From Chloroflexota bacterium (GTDB taxonomy: Bacteria; Chloroflexota; Dehalococcoidia; JACPQK01): a stretch of DNA of 64,000 nucleotides. The position numbers were made by a program, and so were the translations under genes. This document shows, piece after piece, positions 16,587 through 25,302 of this stretch. The notes beneath the pieces were generated by a model. It saw nothing but the letters and a program-made list of their open reading frames with translations, was not told the DNA's origin and ran no database searches. The number at the start of each line of letters is the position of its first letter. Within the stretch, counting starts at the first letter, position 1. The stretch is from NCBI GenBank assembly GCA_016190505.1, contig JACPQM010000062.1, forward strand, positions 1 to 64,000, in the 5' to 3' direction.

Positions 16587-18701
16587 ATGACTTCGGAAGT
16601 GCAGCGCATACCCACCGGCTGTCCCCACGATTGCGGCGGCAAGTGCGTGCTCATTGCCCACGTGCGCAACGGCGTTATCGAGCGCATCACCAGCGACGAG
16701 GGCGAGGAGCCCCAGGTCCGCGCCTGCCAGCGAGGCCGGGCCTACCGGCAGCGGGTGTACCACCCCGACCGGCTGAAGTACCCGCTCAAGCGCAGCGGGC
16801 CCCGGGGTTCGGGCCAGTTCATTCGCATCTCGTGGGATGAAGCCCTGGACACTGTGGCCGGGGAACTGCTTCGTGTCAAACAGCGCTACGGGCCTGAGGC
16901 CATACTGTGCGCCTCCGGGCCGGGCAGCCTCACCCATCTCCACCGCACGCCCCAGGTAGCCAGCCGCTTCTTCCACATGTGGGGCGGCTGTGCCCGGCTG
17001 CGGGGCGCCCGCTCCACCCAGGCCATTGCCGACGCCACCAGGTATACCTACGGCGTCGAAGCGGCCAGCCACGACATCGAGGACATCTACAACTCCCGAC
17101 TCGCCTTGCTGTGGTCGTGGAACTCCGCCGAGACAGTGTTTGGGACCAACACCACCTGGCACCTGCGCCAGGCCAGGGAGCGCGGCACCCGTATGGTGGT
17201 CATAGACCCGCGGTACACCGATACCGCCGCCCTCCTGGCCGACCAGTCCCGATACATCGGGATTGTGCCGGGCACCGACGCCGCCCTCATGGTGGCCATG
17301 GCCTACGTGATGCTCGAAGAGGGCCTGGCGGACAGGGCATTCCTCGAACGGTACACTCTGGGATTCGACCAGTTCGCCGCCTATGTGCTGGGTGAGGCGG
17401 ACGGCTTGCCCAAGACGCCCGCCTGGGCCGAGGCCATTACCGGCGTGCCCCAGGCCACCATAAGGGAGTTGGCGCGCGATTACGCCACCACGAAACCCGC
17501 AGCGCTGCTCCTGGGCTTCGGTATGCAGCGGGCCGCCTACGGCGAGCAGCCTTGCCGGGCCGGCATGGCCCTGGCCGCCATGACGGGGAATATCGGCCTC
17601 CCGGGCGGCAGCCCCGCCGGCATGTTCCAGCGGTCGTCCCCAGTGCCCAAGCTGCCCGTGCCCCCCAACCCGGTGTCAGCCACCATACCCTACCAGCTCT
17701 GGGCCGAGGCGTTCCTCCAGGGCCGCGCCGGTGGCTTCGAAACTGACGTCCAACTGGTCTACATTTCAGGGAACAACCTGCTCAACCAGCAGGCCCACAT
17801 CAACAAGGGACGCCAGGCGCTGCTCAAACCGGAGACCATCGTGGTCCACGAGCAGTTCCTTACCCCAACCGCTCGCTACGCCGACATCGTGCTGCCCATA
17901 ACCACCCACCTGGAGCGGGAAGACATCGCCACCATCTGGCACATGGGCCACTGGGCCATCTACATGAACCAGGCCATCGAGCCCATGTACGAGTGCCGCT
18001 CCGATCTGGCCATATTCACCGAGCTGGCGAAGCGGCTGGGCATCTCCGGCTTCAACGACCGGACTGACCGCGAGTGGCTGCGTGCCTTCGCCGCCGAAGG
18101 CGGCATCCCGGACTTCGACCAGCTCCGCGCGCGGGGCGTCTACCACTTCCCTCAGTCCCAGCCCCACATCGCCTTCCGCAAGCAGATCGCAGACCCCGAG
18201 CATCACCCTTTCCCCACGCCTTCTGGTAAGATTGAGATCTACTCGCCAGCCCTGGCCAAGCTGGGCCATCCGGATGTCCCCCCTATCCCCAAGTACATCG
18301 TGCCCTGGGAGGGCAGGGACCAGTCCAGGGAGCACCCCCTCCAACTCCTGTCCCCCCACGGCAAGACCACTGCGCTGTCCACCTACGCCAACATCCCCTG
18401 GGTCCAGGAGGTTGAACCCCACCGGTTGTGGATCAACCCCAGAGACGCCGCCACCCGGGGCATTGCCGACGGCGACAAGGTGCGCGTGTTCAACAGCCGG
18501 GGCACGACCATGGTACGTGCCTGGCTCACCCAGCGCATAATGCCCGGGGTGGTGTCCCTGGACCACGGCCACTGGCTCGCCCCCAACGATGACGGGGCTG
18601 ACACAGCGGGCTCGGTGAACGTGCTCACCAGGGACCAGGGCACCGTGTTGGGTGACGGGGCCACGTACCACTCGTGCCTGGCAGAGGTAGCCCGGACATG
18701 A
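16587..18701 (+). CDS. DMSO-reductase-family molybdopterin oxidoreductase, catalytic subunit
   Basis: 704 aa. The N-terminal Fe-S motif (CPHDCGGKC, fourth Cys in RACQRGR) is followed by the bis-MGD-binding domains (GPGSLTHLHRTPQ, LLWSWNSAETVFG, VIDPRYTDTA) and the C-terminal molydopterin dinucleotide-binding domain (LLSPHGKTTALSTYAN, HGHWLAPND). It is closest in style to DmsA-like or thiosulfate/tetrathionate-type reductases. There is no twin-arginine signal, and no membrane subunit gene is adjacent, so a cytoplasmic enzyme is likely. The stop overlaps the ferredoxin subunit start (ATGA). Substrate unknown. Confidence 0.88.
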   Translation: MTSEVQRIPTGCPHDCGGKCVLIAHVRNGVIERITSDEGEEPQVRACQRGRAYRQRVYHPDRLKYPLKRSGPRGSGQFIRISWDEALDTVAGELLRVKQRYGPEAILCASGPGSLTHLHRTPQVASRFFHMWGGCARLRGARSTQAIADATRYTYGVEAASHDIEDIYNSRLALLWSWNSAETVFGTNTTWHLRQARERGTRMVVIDPRYTDTAALLADQSRYIGIVPGTDAALMVAMAYVMLEEGLADRAFLERYTLGFDQFAAYVLGEADGLPKTPAWAEAITGVPQATIRELARDYATTKPAALLLGFGMQRAAYGEQPCRAGMALAAMTGNIGLPGGSPAGMFQRSSPVPKLPVPPNPVSATIPYQLWAEAFLQGRAGGFETDVQLVYISGNNLLNQQAHINKGRQALLKPETIVVHEQFLTPTARYADIVLPITTHLEREDIATIWHMGHWAIYMNQAIEPMYECRSDLAIFTELAKRLGISGFNDRTDREWLRAFAAEGGIPDFDQLRARGVYHFPQSQPHIAFRKQIADPEHHPFPTPSGKIEIYSPALAKLGHPDVPPIPKYIVPWEGRDQSREHPLQLLSPHGKTTALSTYANIPWVQEVEPHRLWINPRDAATRGIADGDKVRVFNSRGTTMVRAWLTQRIMPGVVSLDHGHWLAPNDDGADTAGSVNVLTRDQGTVLGDGATYHSCLAEVART

Positions 18702-19237
18702 CGCAGCTCGCCTTCTTCTTCGATCCCGCCCGGTGCACCGCTTGCGGGACCTGCGCCGTGGCCTGTAAAGACTGGAATAACATCCCCGACGGCCCCGTAT
18801 TCTGGCGACGCATTGAGACCACGGAGGAGGGCGAGTTCCCGGAGGTGCACCTGCAGCGGCTACTGCGAGGCTGCCTCCACTGCGCCCGCCCAGCGTGCAT
18901 CACCGCCTGCCCGGTGGGCGCCATCACCAAGAGGGCCGAGGACGGCGTGGTGCTGGTGGACCAGGAGCGGTGCGTTCCCCACTGCTACGCCTGCTGGACA
19001 GCCTGCCCCTACGGCGCCCCCCAGTTCGGCGACGATGGCCGGATGCAGATGTGCAACTTCTGCCCCGAGCGCCTGGCGGAAGGCGCCAAGCCTATCTGCG
19101 TGGCCGCCTGCCCCCTGCACGCCCTGGACGCCGGGCCAATGGACGAGCTTGTCAGGACTTATGGCAATGGCCACTGGCCTGCCGAGTACCCGGACGCGAC
19201 TGCGCCCTTACCCTCCCTGATAATGACCTTTGAATGA
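18698..19237 (+). CDS. DmsB-like four [4Fe-4S] ferredoxin subunit
   Basis: 179 aa starting at the ATG that overlaps the upstream stop by 4 bases. It carries four Cys clusters: CTACGTCAVACK, CLHCARPACITACP, CVPHCYACWTACPYG and CNFCPERLAEG followed by CVAACP. This is the electron-transfer subunit of DMSO-reductase-family enzymes. No DmsC/NrfD-type anchor or TorD-type chaperone gene follows, so its electron donor must lie elsewhere or be soluble. Confidence 0.92.
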   Translation: MTQLAFFFDPARCTACGTCAVACKDWNNIPDGPVFWRRIETTEEGEFPEVHLQRLLRGCLHCARPACITACPVGAITKRAEDGVVLVDQERCVPHCYACWTACPYGAPQFGDDGRMQMCNFCPERLAEGAKPICVAACPLHALDAGPMDELVRTYGNGHWPAEYPDATAPLPSLIMTFE

Positions 19238-19457
19238 CGCCCTTTCGGTCATCGCGAGAACCCCGACGCATCGGGGGACGAAGCGACCTACAGACCGTGC
19301 CACCGTTAAGAGGTTAATTCGCTACGCTTTCAATGAACCAGGCCCCATGTCATTCTGGAGTCCCAACCGGGGGGCAGGACATGTGGGGTGGTCGGGACGA
19401 AGGGATGGGGGTGCACCCAGAGGACCGGTATGCAGCAGACGCCTCAGGAGGGATGCC

Positions 19458-20159
19458 ATGAGCGACACCTATAACTACCCCATTTTCGAGCACAACGACG
19501 ACCCCTTCCGGAGGTGGCGGGACCTGTTCCGCGCCGGCGATCAGGCCCCGGACTTCACCGGGCGGACGCTGGACGGCGAGGCCGTCCGCCTCGTGGACTT
19601 CCGGGGCAAGTCCCACGTGCTCCTGGAGTTTGGCGCTATCACCTGACCCCCCTTCGTGGCGGAGGTGCCGCCACTGGAGCAGCTCCACCGCGAGTTCGGC
19701 CCCCAGGGCGTCCGGTTCTTCACCGTGTACACCCGGGAGCCCCACCCCGCCGAGAACTACCCCCACCACACCTCCTACGAGCAGAAGCTGAGGCATGCCG
19801 CCCACTGCCGCCAGCAGGACGGGATCACCATGCCCATTATCGTGGACAGCCTGGATGGGGAGATACACCGCGCCTACGGCACGCTGCCCAACATGGTGTA
19901 CATCATAGACCGGCGGGGGCGCATCTTCTTCCGCTCGCAGTGGACCCAGCACCGGGAGATTCGGGAGGCGCTGGAGGAGCTGATACTCATCGAGCAGGCT
20001 CGCGCCCGGGGGGAGCGGCTACGGCCCGTATACTCCGAGCGCCTGGGCCTGCGCGAGGACTACCCCGATGCCCACCAGCGAGTATTCCGCCGGGCCGGCC
20101 CCCAGGCCACCGCCGACTTCGAGCGCCAGTCCGGCAAAGCCCCCGTCCCCGGAAACTGA
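19458..20159 (+). CDS. Iodothyronine-deiodinase-like selenoprotein (thioredoxin fold, Sec at in-frame UGA)
   Basis: 233 aa if the TGA at 19644-19646 is read as selenocysteine (residue 63). The frame before the TGA (start ATG 19458, GGAGG site) and the frame after it are the same and join into one thioredoxin-fold protein. The active site reads FGAIT-U-PPF, the family signature of deiodinases and bacterial relatives (GSxTUPPF). Downstream come VYTREPHPAENY, MPIIVDSLDG and YIIDRRGRI, all typical of the family. A hairpin with an AGGUG loop follows the UGA. Bacterial relatives are thought to be thiol/selenol redox enzymes; the substrate is unknown. Automatic callers would split it at the UGA. Confidence 0.9.
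19656..19674 (+). promoter_or_regulatory. Bacterial SECIS-like hairpin
   Basis: The 7-bp perfect stem GTGGCGG/CCGCCAC closes a five-base loop AGGTG. The stem starts 9 bases after the UGA and the loop lies 17-21 bases after it, the spacing of bacterial SECIS elements bound by SelB. The loop carries the G and U expected from the E. coli fdhF element. Confidence 0.7.
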
Positions 20160-20307
20160 CACCCTTCAAACCGTGGTTATCCCGATGCGCCTGCCCTGAG
20201 GCGCACCGAAGGGTCGGGATGCCCGCCCCAGGATGTCTCCATCCACCCACCTATCGGGCCGGCCGGATTCGGTGGGAAGCCGGGCCATTGACAGACGGGG
20301 ACTTTCC

Positions 20308-20323
20308 GACCATAATTATGGTC
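20308..20323. promoter_or_regulatory. 16-bp perfect palindrome over the RelE start codon (probable operator)
   Basis: GACCATAATTATGGTC is a perfect palindrome that contains the ATG (20318-20320) of the toxin gene. Toxin-antitoxin complexes commonly bind palindromes at this place to repress their own operon. Confidence 0.5.
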
Positions 20324-20647
20324 ATCAAAGCGGAGAAGCCCCCGTTCGCTCTGGTGTATGCCACACAGGTGAAGGACCACCTGCGTGCCATTGAAACCAA
20401 GTACCATGCCTTGATCCGGTCGGAGGTAGAGGTCCAACTGCTCTTCGAGCCCAATGTCGAAACGCGAAACCGAAAGCCGCTGAAACGACCGGTGGCGCCT
20501 GATGCGGAATGGGAGTTTCGTCTCGGGCCCCACAACCGCTTCCGCGTTTTCTACCAGGTTGACGCGGAGAGCCGTCAGGTGCGGGTCTTGGCCATCGGCG
20601 TCAAAGACAGGGACAGCCTGCTCATAGGGGGAGAGGAGGTCAGGTGA
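20318..20647 (+). CDS. RelE/ParE-family toxin
   Basis: 109 aa. The C-terminal half has the RelE/ParE fold pattern (WEFRLGPHNRFRVFYQVD, then VRVLAIGVKDRDSLLIGG). Most family members are ribosome-dependent mRNA interferases or gyrase poisons. It precedes its antitoxin, the less common order, and the stop overlaps the antitoxin ATG by one base (TGATG). The 16-bp palindrome covers its start. Confidence 0.78.
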   Translation: MVIKAEKPPFALVYATQVKDHLRAIETKYHALIRSEVEVQLLFEPNVETRNRKPLKRPVAPDAEWEFRLGPHNRFRVFYQVDAESRQVRVLAIGVKDRDSLLIGGEEVR

Positions 20648-20937
20648 TGAAGATTGCCTCAGTTGCGGATGTGAAGGCACGGTTAAGTGCCTTCATTAGA
20701 GAGAGCCAAGGAGGGCCAGTGATCGTCACCCGGAACGGCAAGGCGGTCGCCGTGTTGCTGGCCGTTACCGACGAGGGCGAGTTGGAGCGTCTGGTGCTGG
20801 CATACTCCCCCAAGTTCCAGGCCATTCTGGAGAAGTCACGGCGACAGATCGCTGAGACGGGCGGCATTCCCCATGATGTGTTCTGGCACGAGGTGGAAGC
20901 GGAAAGCGACCAGGATGCCAGCAAGGCCACATGCTGA
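20647..20937 (+). CDS. Phd/YefM-family antitoxin
   Basis: 96 aa from the ATG at 20647 (a GTG lies one codon upstream). The N-terminal fold is Phd-like: IASVADVKARLSAFI, then GPVIVTRNGKAVAVLL. The C-terminal region would wrap the RelE-like toxin encoded just upstream. Coupled translation is expected from the overlapping codons. Confidence 0.82.
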   Translation: MKIASVADVKARLSAFIRESQGGPVIVTRNGKAVAVLLAVTDEGELERLVLAYSPKFQAILEKSRRQIAETGGIPHDVFWHEVEAESDQDASKATC

Positions 20938-21127
20938 ACCTGTCCTTTCGACCACGTCAGGCATCGTGTGCGGTGCTCGATGCCCACATCGTTCGAGATC
21001 TTTGGCGACATAAGAGATGTCAACACAATCGCTGCCGGTACTGGTGTGTATATCCGACGCTATCTGCAGTGCACGTACGGCGTTGGCCGTTGGCGTAAAA
21101 TGAAGGGGTTGCAACGAGGCTGATTCG

Positions 21128-21355
21128 ATGAGCGATTTCGTGATCTGCATCAATACCGAGGGCAATCCGGCAAGCCTGGTCCTGGGCAAGGTATACCGCA
21201 GACTCCCGGATGCAGAGGCCGAAGCGCACCACATGGTCCGCATCATTGACGAGGACAAGTCTGAGCCTGACGGCTACCTGTACCCAGCGGCGTTGTTTGC
21301 ACCCGTCGAGCTACCAGAGGTGGCAAAGCGGGCGCTTATGGCTTCGCGCGACTGA
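21128..21355 (+). CDS. Small hypothetical protein
   Basis: 75 aa, starting MSDFVICINTEGNPASL, with short beta-strand-like segments (KVYRRLPDAEAE, HMVRIIDED, GYLYPAALFAPVEL). It resembles small proteins that read a value such as pI/size in a beta-barrel, but no family is assigned. It stands alone after the toxin-antitoxin pair and before a palindromic repeat. A weak ACGAGG site precedes the ATG. Confidence 0.6.
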   Translation: MSDFVICINTEGNPASLVLGKVYRRLPDAEAEAHHMVRIIDEDKSEPDGYLYPAALFAPVELPEVAKRALMASRD

Positions 21356-21390
21356 CGGCTGCCAGCGAGGCCAGCGCAGTGCGCCGACAA

Positions 21391-21423
21391 ACGTAGGGGC
21401 GGGTTCCAAACCCGCCCCTACGT
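21391..21423. repeat. GTAGGGGC-type palindromic element
   Basis: 15-bp perfect arms (ACGTAGGGGCGGGTT) with a 3-base loop. Confidence 0.9.
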
Positions 21424-21440
21424 ATTGCAGCCCCCTCGCG

Positions 21441-21465
21441 GGGGCGAACGGCTGTTCGCCCCTAC
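21441..21465. repeat. GGGGCGAAC-type palindromic element overlapping a stop codon
   Basis: The arms GGGGCGAAC/GTTCGCCCC with a 4-base loop end in CCCCTAC. The CTA inside (21462-21464) is the TAG stop of the 2Fe-2S subunit gene on the minus strand. Confidence 0.7.
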
Positions 21466-21983
21466 TCCTCGTCTGGCTTGGTCTTGCCCTGGGAGACGGC
21501 CAGGATGGCGTTGACGAAGCGCTGGTAGCCGGTGCACCGGCATAAGTTGCCGGCGATGGCCCGCCGCACGTCGTGCTCGGTGGGGTGCGGGTTCTCCTCC
21601 AGGAAGGCCTTCGCCGTGAGCAGTATGCCCGGGGTGCAGTAGCCGCACTGCAGGGCGTTGAAGTTGACCACGGCTTCCTGCAAGGGGTGGAGCTTGCCGT
21701 CCTGGGCCATGCCCTCGATGGTGGTGATCTCCTTGCCGTGGGCCTCCACGGCAAGGATGAGGCAGGAATTCATGGGCTTGCCGTTGACCAGGACGGTGCA
21801 AGCGCCGCAGTTGCCGTCGTTGCAGCCCTTCTTGGTGCCGGTGAGGCCAAGTTGCTCCCGCAGCACCTCCAGCAGGGTGCGGCGGAGGTCCACTTCCACG
21901 TCATAGATAATCCCATTGACGGTGAACTGGATGTACTCCCTCTTGGGGGGAACAATCCTGGGCGCCGTCTGCTGCGTAGTCAT
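21462..21983 (-). CDS. XDH/CoxS-family 2x[2Fe-2S] subunit
   Basis: 173 aa. The plant-type ferredoxin domain has GCNDGNCGACTVLVNG plus a distal Cys (NSCLIL). The second, helical [2Fe-2S] domain has QCGYCTPG and LCRCTGY. It is the electron-transfer subunit of the molybdenum hydroxylase family. It overlaps the FAD subunit gene by 4 bases. Its TAG stop lies within a palindromic repeat arm. Confidence 0.92.
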   Translation of the reverse strand: MTTQQTAPRIVPPKREYIQFTVNGIIYDVEVDLRRTLLEVLREQLGLTGTKKGCNDGNCGACTVLVNGKPMNSCLILAVEAHGKEITTIEGMAQDGKLHPLQEAVVNFNALQCGYCTPGILLTAKAFLEENPHPTEHDVRRAIAGNLCRCTGYQRFVNAILAVSQGKTKPDEE

Positions 21984-22852
21984 TTACCTTGGACCTCCGT
22001 CAGAGCTCGATTCAGGGCGCGGCGGGTAAGCACTTCCACTATCTGCCGCTTGTACTCGGGATCGGTGCGCGGGTCCGCATCGGTGGATGCCGTTTTGGCG
22101 GCCTCGGCGATGACCTCCGCGGTGAGCTGCTTGCCCCGCAGGGCAGCCTCCGCCTTGGGGGCACGGCGCGGCGTGGGAGCACACGCCCCCAGGGCGATGT
22201 GGGCATCCTGGCAGGTAGTACCCCTGCCCAACTGGACCATCACTGACACCCCCACCAGGGCATGGTCCATGGCCTCGCGGAGGGAGTGCCGCTCATAGAC
22301 GGCGGCAGCACGTTCAGACAGAGCCGGGACCTCGATATCCGCCAGTATCTCGTCTTCCCGCATCACCGTCTTGAAGGGGGCAACGAAGAACTGGTCAGCG
22401 GCGACCTGTCGCTCGCCGCTGGCGCTCTTCAGCTTGAGCCTGGCGCCCAGCACAATAAGTGGGGTGGCCATGTCCGCCGAGGGGGAGGCGCTACACAGGT
22501 TGCCCGCCACCGTGGCCAGGTTGCGGATCTGGGTGGAACCGAAGTGGTCGCAGGCTTCCACCAGTATGGGCCACTTCTGCCGCACCGCCGGTGACAGCTC
22601 CAACTGGTGTAGCACAGCCAGAGGACCGATGTGCAGCGTGTCGCCATCGCGCACATAGTCCAGGCCGGACACCTGCTTGAGACCGATGACGTACTGGGGA
22701 GTCTCGTCCCGCCGCTTCATGTTGACCAGCAGGTCGGTGCCCCCGGCCAGGAGCTTGGCCTGCCCCTGGTGCTGTTGTAGCATGGCACAGGCCTCCTGGA
22801 GCGTGGTGGGGGCCAGATAGTCGAACCTCGGCAGACGCCTCATCATACCCAT
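21980..22852 (-). CDS. XDH/CoxM-family FAD-binding subunit
   Basis: 290 aa. FAD-binding PCMH motifs are AKLLAGGTDLLVNMK and TIRNLATVAGNL-like (QIRNLATVAGNLCSASP). The C-terminal CO-dehydrogenase flavoprotein domain ends VEVLTRRALNRAL. It passes electrons from the [2Fe-2S] subunit. It lies between the other two subunits in the order large-medium-small (minus strand), with one base between it and the large-subunit stop. Confidence 0.92.
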   Translation of the reverse strand: MGMMRRLPRFDYLAPTTLQEACAMLQQHQGQAKLLAGGTDLLVNMKRRDETPQYVIGLKQVSGLDYVRDGDTLHIGPLAVLHQLELSPAVRQKWPILVEACDHFGSTQIRNLATVAGNLCSASPSADMATPLIVLGARLKLKSASGERQVAADQFFVAPFKTVMREDEILADIEVPALSERAAAVYERHSLREAMDHALVGVSVMVQLGRGTTCQDAHIALGACAPTPRRAPKAEAALRGKQLTAEVIAEAAKTASTDADPRTDPEYKRQIVEVLTRRALNRALTEVQGK

Positions 22853-22853
22853 G

Positions 22854-25157
22854 CTACGCCCTCCTTTCCTGGGACTGCTTGCCGTTGATGGCTTTGAGTA
22901 TCTTCTGTGGGGTAATGGGCAGGTCCATTATGCGCACGCCGATCGCATCGGCAACAGCGTTGGCGATGGCGCCCAGGGCGGAGCTGCTCACCGACTCGCC
23001 TCCGCCCTTGGCGCCGAAGGGCCCATAGGGGTTGTCGCCAATAATGGGATGGTTAGCAAAGTGCGGCGCGTCCAGCGCCGTGGGCATCTTGTAGTCGAAG
23101 AAGTCGGGGTTGATGGGCCGGCCGTGCTCGTCGGTGAGGCACTCTTCAAAGACGCCCTGCCCCATGTGGGCCATGGTGCCGCCCTCGATCTGCCCAGCCA
23201 GCAGCGCAGGGTTGATGGGCTGGCCATTATCGTGGGCCGCCGTCAGCTTCAGGATCTTCACCTTGCCCGTCTCGGGGTCCACTGAGACTTCCACTGCCAT
23301 GGTCACCGAGCCGCGCCCGGGGCTCCAGGGCTCTTTGGCGGTAGCCCAGTCAGCCCGTCCAGCGTCCATGCCCCAGGAGCCGCGCCCATAGATGGGATGG
23401 CCCTGCTCGTAGTAGGCCTTGCGCACCACCTCGTTGAAGGTGATGCTGCGCTTGGGGTCGTTGCGCACGTAGACGTTGCCCAGGCGGAACTCGATGTCCT
23501 TGGGGTCTGCCTCGAGCAGCTTCGCCGCCTCCTCGGCCAGTTGGCGGCGGGCGTCCTCAGCGGCTACGCGCACCCCGTTGCCCGCCCACACTGTGGTCCG
23601 GCTGGAGTAGATGCCCTGCTCCAGGACGGACGCATCGGTGTCCTCAACCGCTACCGAGATCTCCTCGTAGGGCACACCCAGGGCCTCCGCGCAGATCTGG
23701 GCTAACACGGTGTCCGAGCCCTGCCCTATCTCGGTGGCCCCCTGAATGAGGTTGATGCCGCCGTCCTCGGTGATCTTTACCACCGCCGCCGAGGCCCAGT
23801 GGCCGCGGGCGCGGCTGCCCGAGGCGTAGCCATCCCCGGCGAAGCCGATGCCATGGAAGGGCACCTTCTTCGCCTTGGCCGCCGGCCAGTCCACCATCTT
23901 CTTCAGCTCGTCAATGGTCTCCATGAAGGCGAAGTTCTCCATGACGGTGCCTTCGGTAGCAACCTCGTCCTTGACGAGGGCATTCTTGCGCCTGATTTCG
24001 AGCTGGTCTAGGCCCATGTCGTTGGCCAGGTCGGTCAGTATGGCCTCCAGGACGTAGCGGGCGATGACCCGGGCCTGGCCCCGCACAGCGCCACAGGGCG
24101 GACGCGTAGTGTATATGCGGATGCCCTCGAACCGCGCGTTGGGGATGCGGTAGGGGATCAGCAGACCGCTGCCAAAGGCCCGGGTGTTGATGGGCGCCGC
24201 GCACACATAGGCGCCGCCCTCGAAGTAGGTCTTACACTCCAGGGCGTGCAAGGTTCCGTCCTTCTTGGCCCCCAGCTTGATCCAGCAGTCCTTGGAGTGT
24301 CGCTGCCGCTCCATGCCCAGGATCTCGTCCTGCGTCAGCTCCACCCGCACCGGACGGCCAGTGACCAGGGCGAGCTTGGTAGCCGCAAAGTCCACGTCGA
24401 ACGGGTCATGTTTGCCCGAGTAGCCCCCGCCCACGTAAGGGTTGAGCATGCGCACCTTGCTCAGGGGCAGGTCCATGGCCCGGCACAGGTGTCGCCAGGT
24501 GATATAGGGGCTCTGCTTCGTGCCCTGGAGCACCACCCGGTCGCCGTCCATGCTGGCGAGCATGGCATGGGGCTCGATAAACCCGTGGCTGATGCGCTGC
24601 GTGGTCAGGTGCTCTTCTTTGATGTAGTCGCATTCCTCGAAGGCGCGGGCAATGTCCCCATAGTTGTATCTGGCGGTGAAACCGACGTTCCCCGGCTTGT
24701 CGTCGTGGACCAGGGTAGCGCCCGGACGGATGGCGTCCTGGACGGTGAATACCGGCGGCAACTCCTCGTACTCCACCTGAATGAGGTCCAGCGCTTCCTC
24801 GGCGGTGTCCTCGTCGCTGGCGGCCACCGCGGCCACCGCCTCCCCGAAGTAGCGGGCCTTGTCAACCGCGAAGGGGAGCTGGTCCCGGGTAATCGGCAAG
24901 AAACCGAACTTGACACCCGGGAAGTCCTTGCCGGTAATTATCGTCCTCACCCCGGGCAGTCTCTTGGCCCGGCTGGCATCAATGCTGACGATGCGGGCGT
25001 GGGCATGAGGGCTCCTCAGGATCTTGCCATGGAGCATGCCGGGCAGGATCAGGTCTCCGCCGTACTGCGCCTGGCCAGTGACCTTCACCCAGCCGTCCTT
25101 TCGGGGAACGGACTTACCTACTATGGCGTATTCCACTATTGCGGCTCCTTCCTCCAA
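22854..25157 (-). CDS. XDH/CoxL-family molybdopterin-binding large subunit
   Basis: 767 aa. The N-terminal substrate-recognition domain starts VGKSVPRKDGWVKVTG. Molybdopterin-binding segments include NPYVGGGYSGKHD, PPCGAVRGQARV and QGATEIGQGSDT. The catalytic Glu lies in FGAKGGGE near the C-terminus. The active-site loop is GAVRGQ rather than the Cys-containing loop of true form-I CO dehydrogenase, so it is more like hydroxylases of aromatic, purine or acyl-CoA substrates. Substrate unknown. Confidence 0.9.
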   Translation of the reverse strand: MEEGAAIVEYAIVGKSVPRKDGWVKVTGQAQYGGDLILPGMLHGKILRSPHAHARIVSIDASRAKRLPGVRTIITGKDFPGVKFGFLPITRDQLPFAVDKARYFGEAVAAVAASDEDTAEEALDLIQVEYEELPPVFTVQDAIRPGATLVHDDKPGNVGFTARYNYGDIARAFEECDYIKEEHLTTQRISHGFIEPHAMLASMDGDRVVLQGTKQSPYITWRHLCRAMDLPLSKVRMLNPYVGGGYSGKHDPFDVDFAATKLALVTGRPVRVELTQDEILGMERQRHSKDCWIKLGAKKDGTLHALECKTYFEGGAYVCAAPINTRAFGSGLLIPYRIPNARFEGIRIYTTRPPCGAVRGQARVIARYVLEAILTDLANDMGLDQLEIRRKNALVKDEVATEGTVMENFAFMETIDELKKMVDWPAAKAKKVPFHGIGFAGDGYASGSRARGHWASAAVVKITEDGGINLIQGATEIGQGSDTVLAQICAEALGVPYEEISVAVEDTDASVLEQGIYSSRTTVWAGNGVRVAAEDARRQLAEEAAKLLEADPKDIEFRLGNVYVRNDPKRSITFNEVVRKAYYEQGHPIYGRGSWGMDAGRADWATAKEPWSPGRGSVTMAVEVSVDPETGKVKILKLTAAHDNGQPINPALLAGQIEGGTMAHMGQGVFEECLTDEHGRPINPDFFDYKMPTALDAPHFANHPIIGDNPYGPFGAKGGGESVSSSALGAIANAVADAIGVRIMDLPITPQKILKAINGKQSQERRA

Positions 25158-25190
25158 ACGCTACCCTGTGTCGCGACGACCGCCAGCACA

Positions 25191-25216
25191 TAGGGGCATG
25201 GCGCGCCATGCCCCTA
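25191..25216. repeat. GTAGGGGC-type palindromic element
   Basis: A 26-bp perfect palindrome (TAGGGGCATGGCG and complement) in the gap between the large subunit and E1 beta genes. Confidence 0.9.
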
Positions 25217-25302
25217 CGGCATAGGGCGCACCAAAGAAGGCGCACGCCATCGCCGCGACGATTCAATTCTATCCGAAGCCTAACGCCTGTCAAGGTTCGC
25301 CC

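Noticed and set aside
22854-25157. Form-I aerobic CO dehydrogenase large subunit
   Set aside because: The Cys-containing active-site loop of CoxL is absent. The loop is GAVRGQ, so only the broader hydroxylase family is supported.
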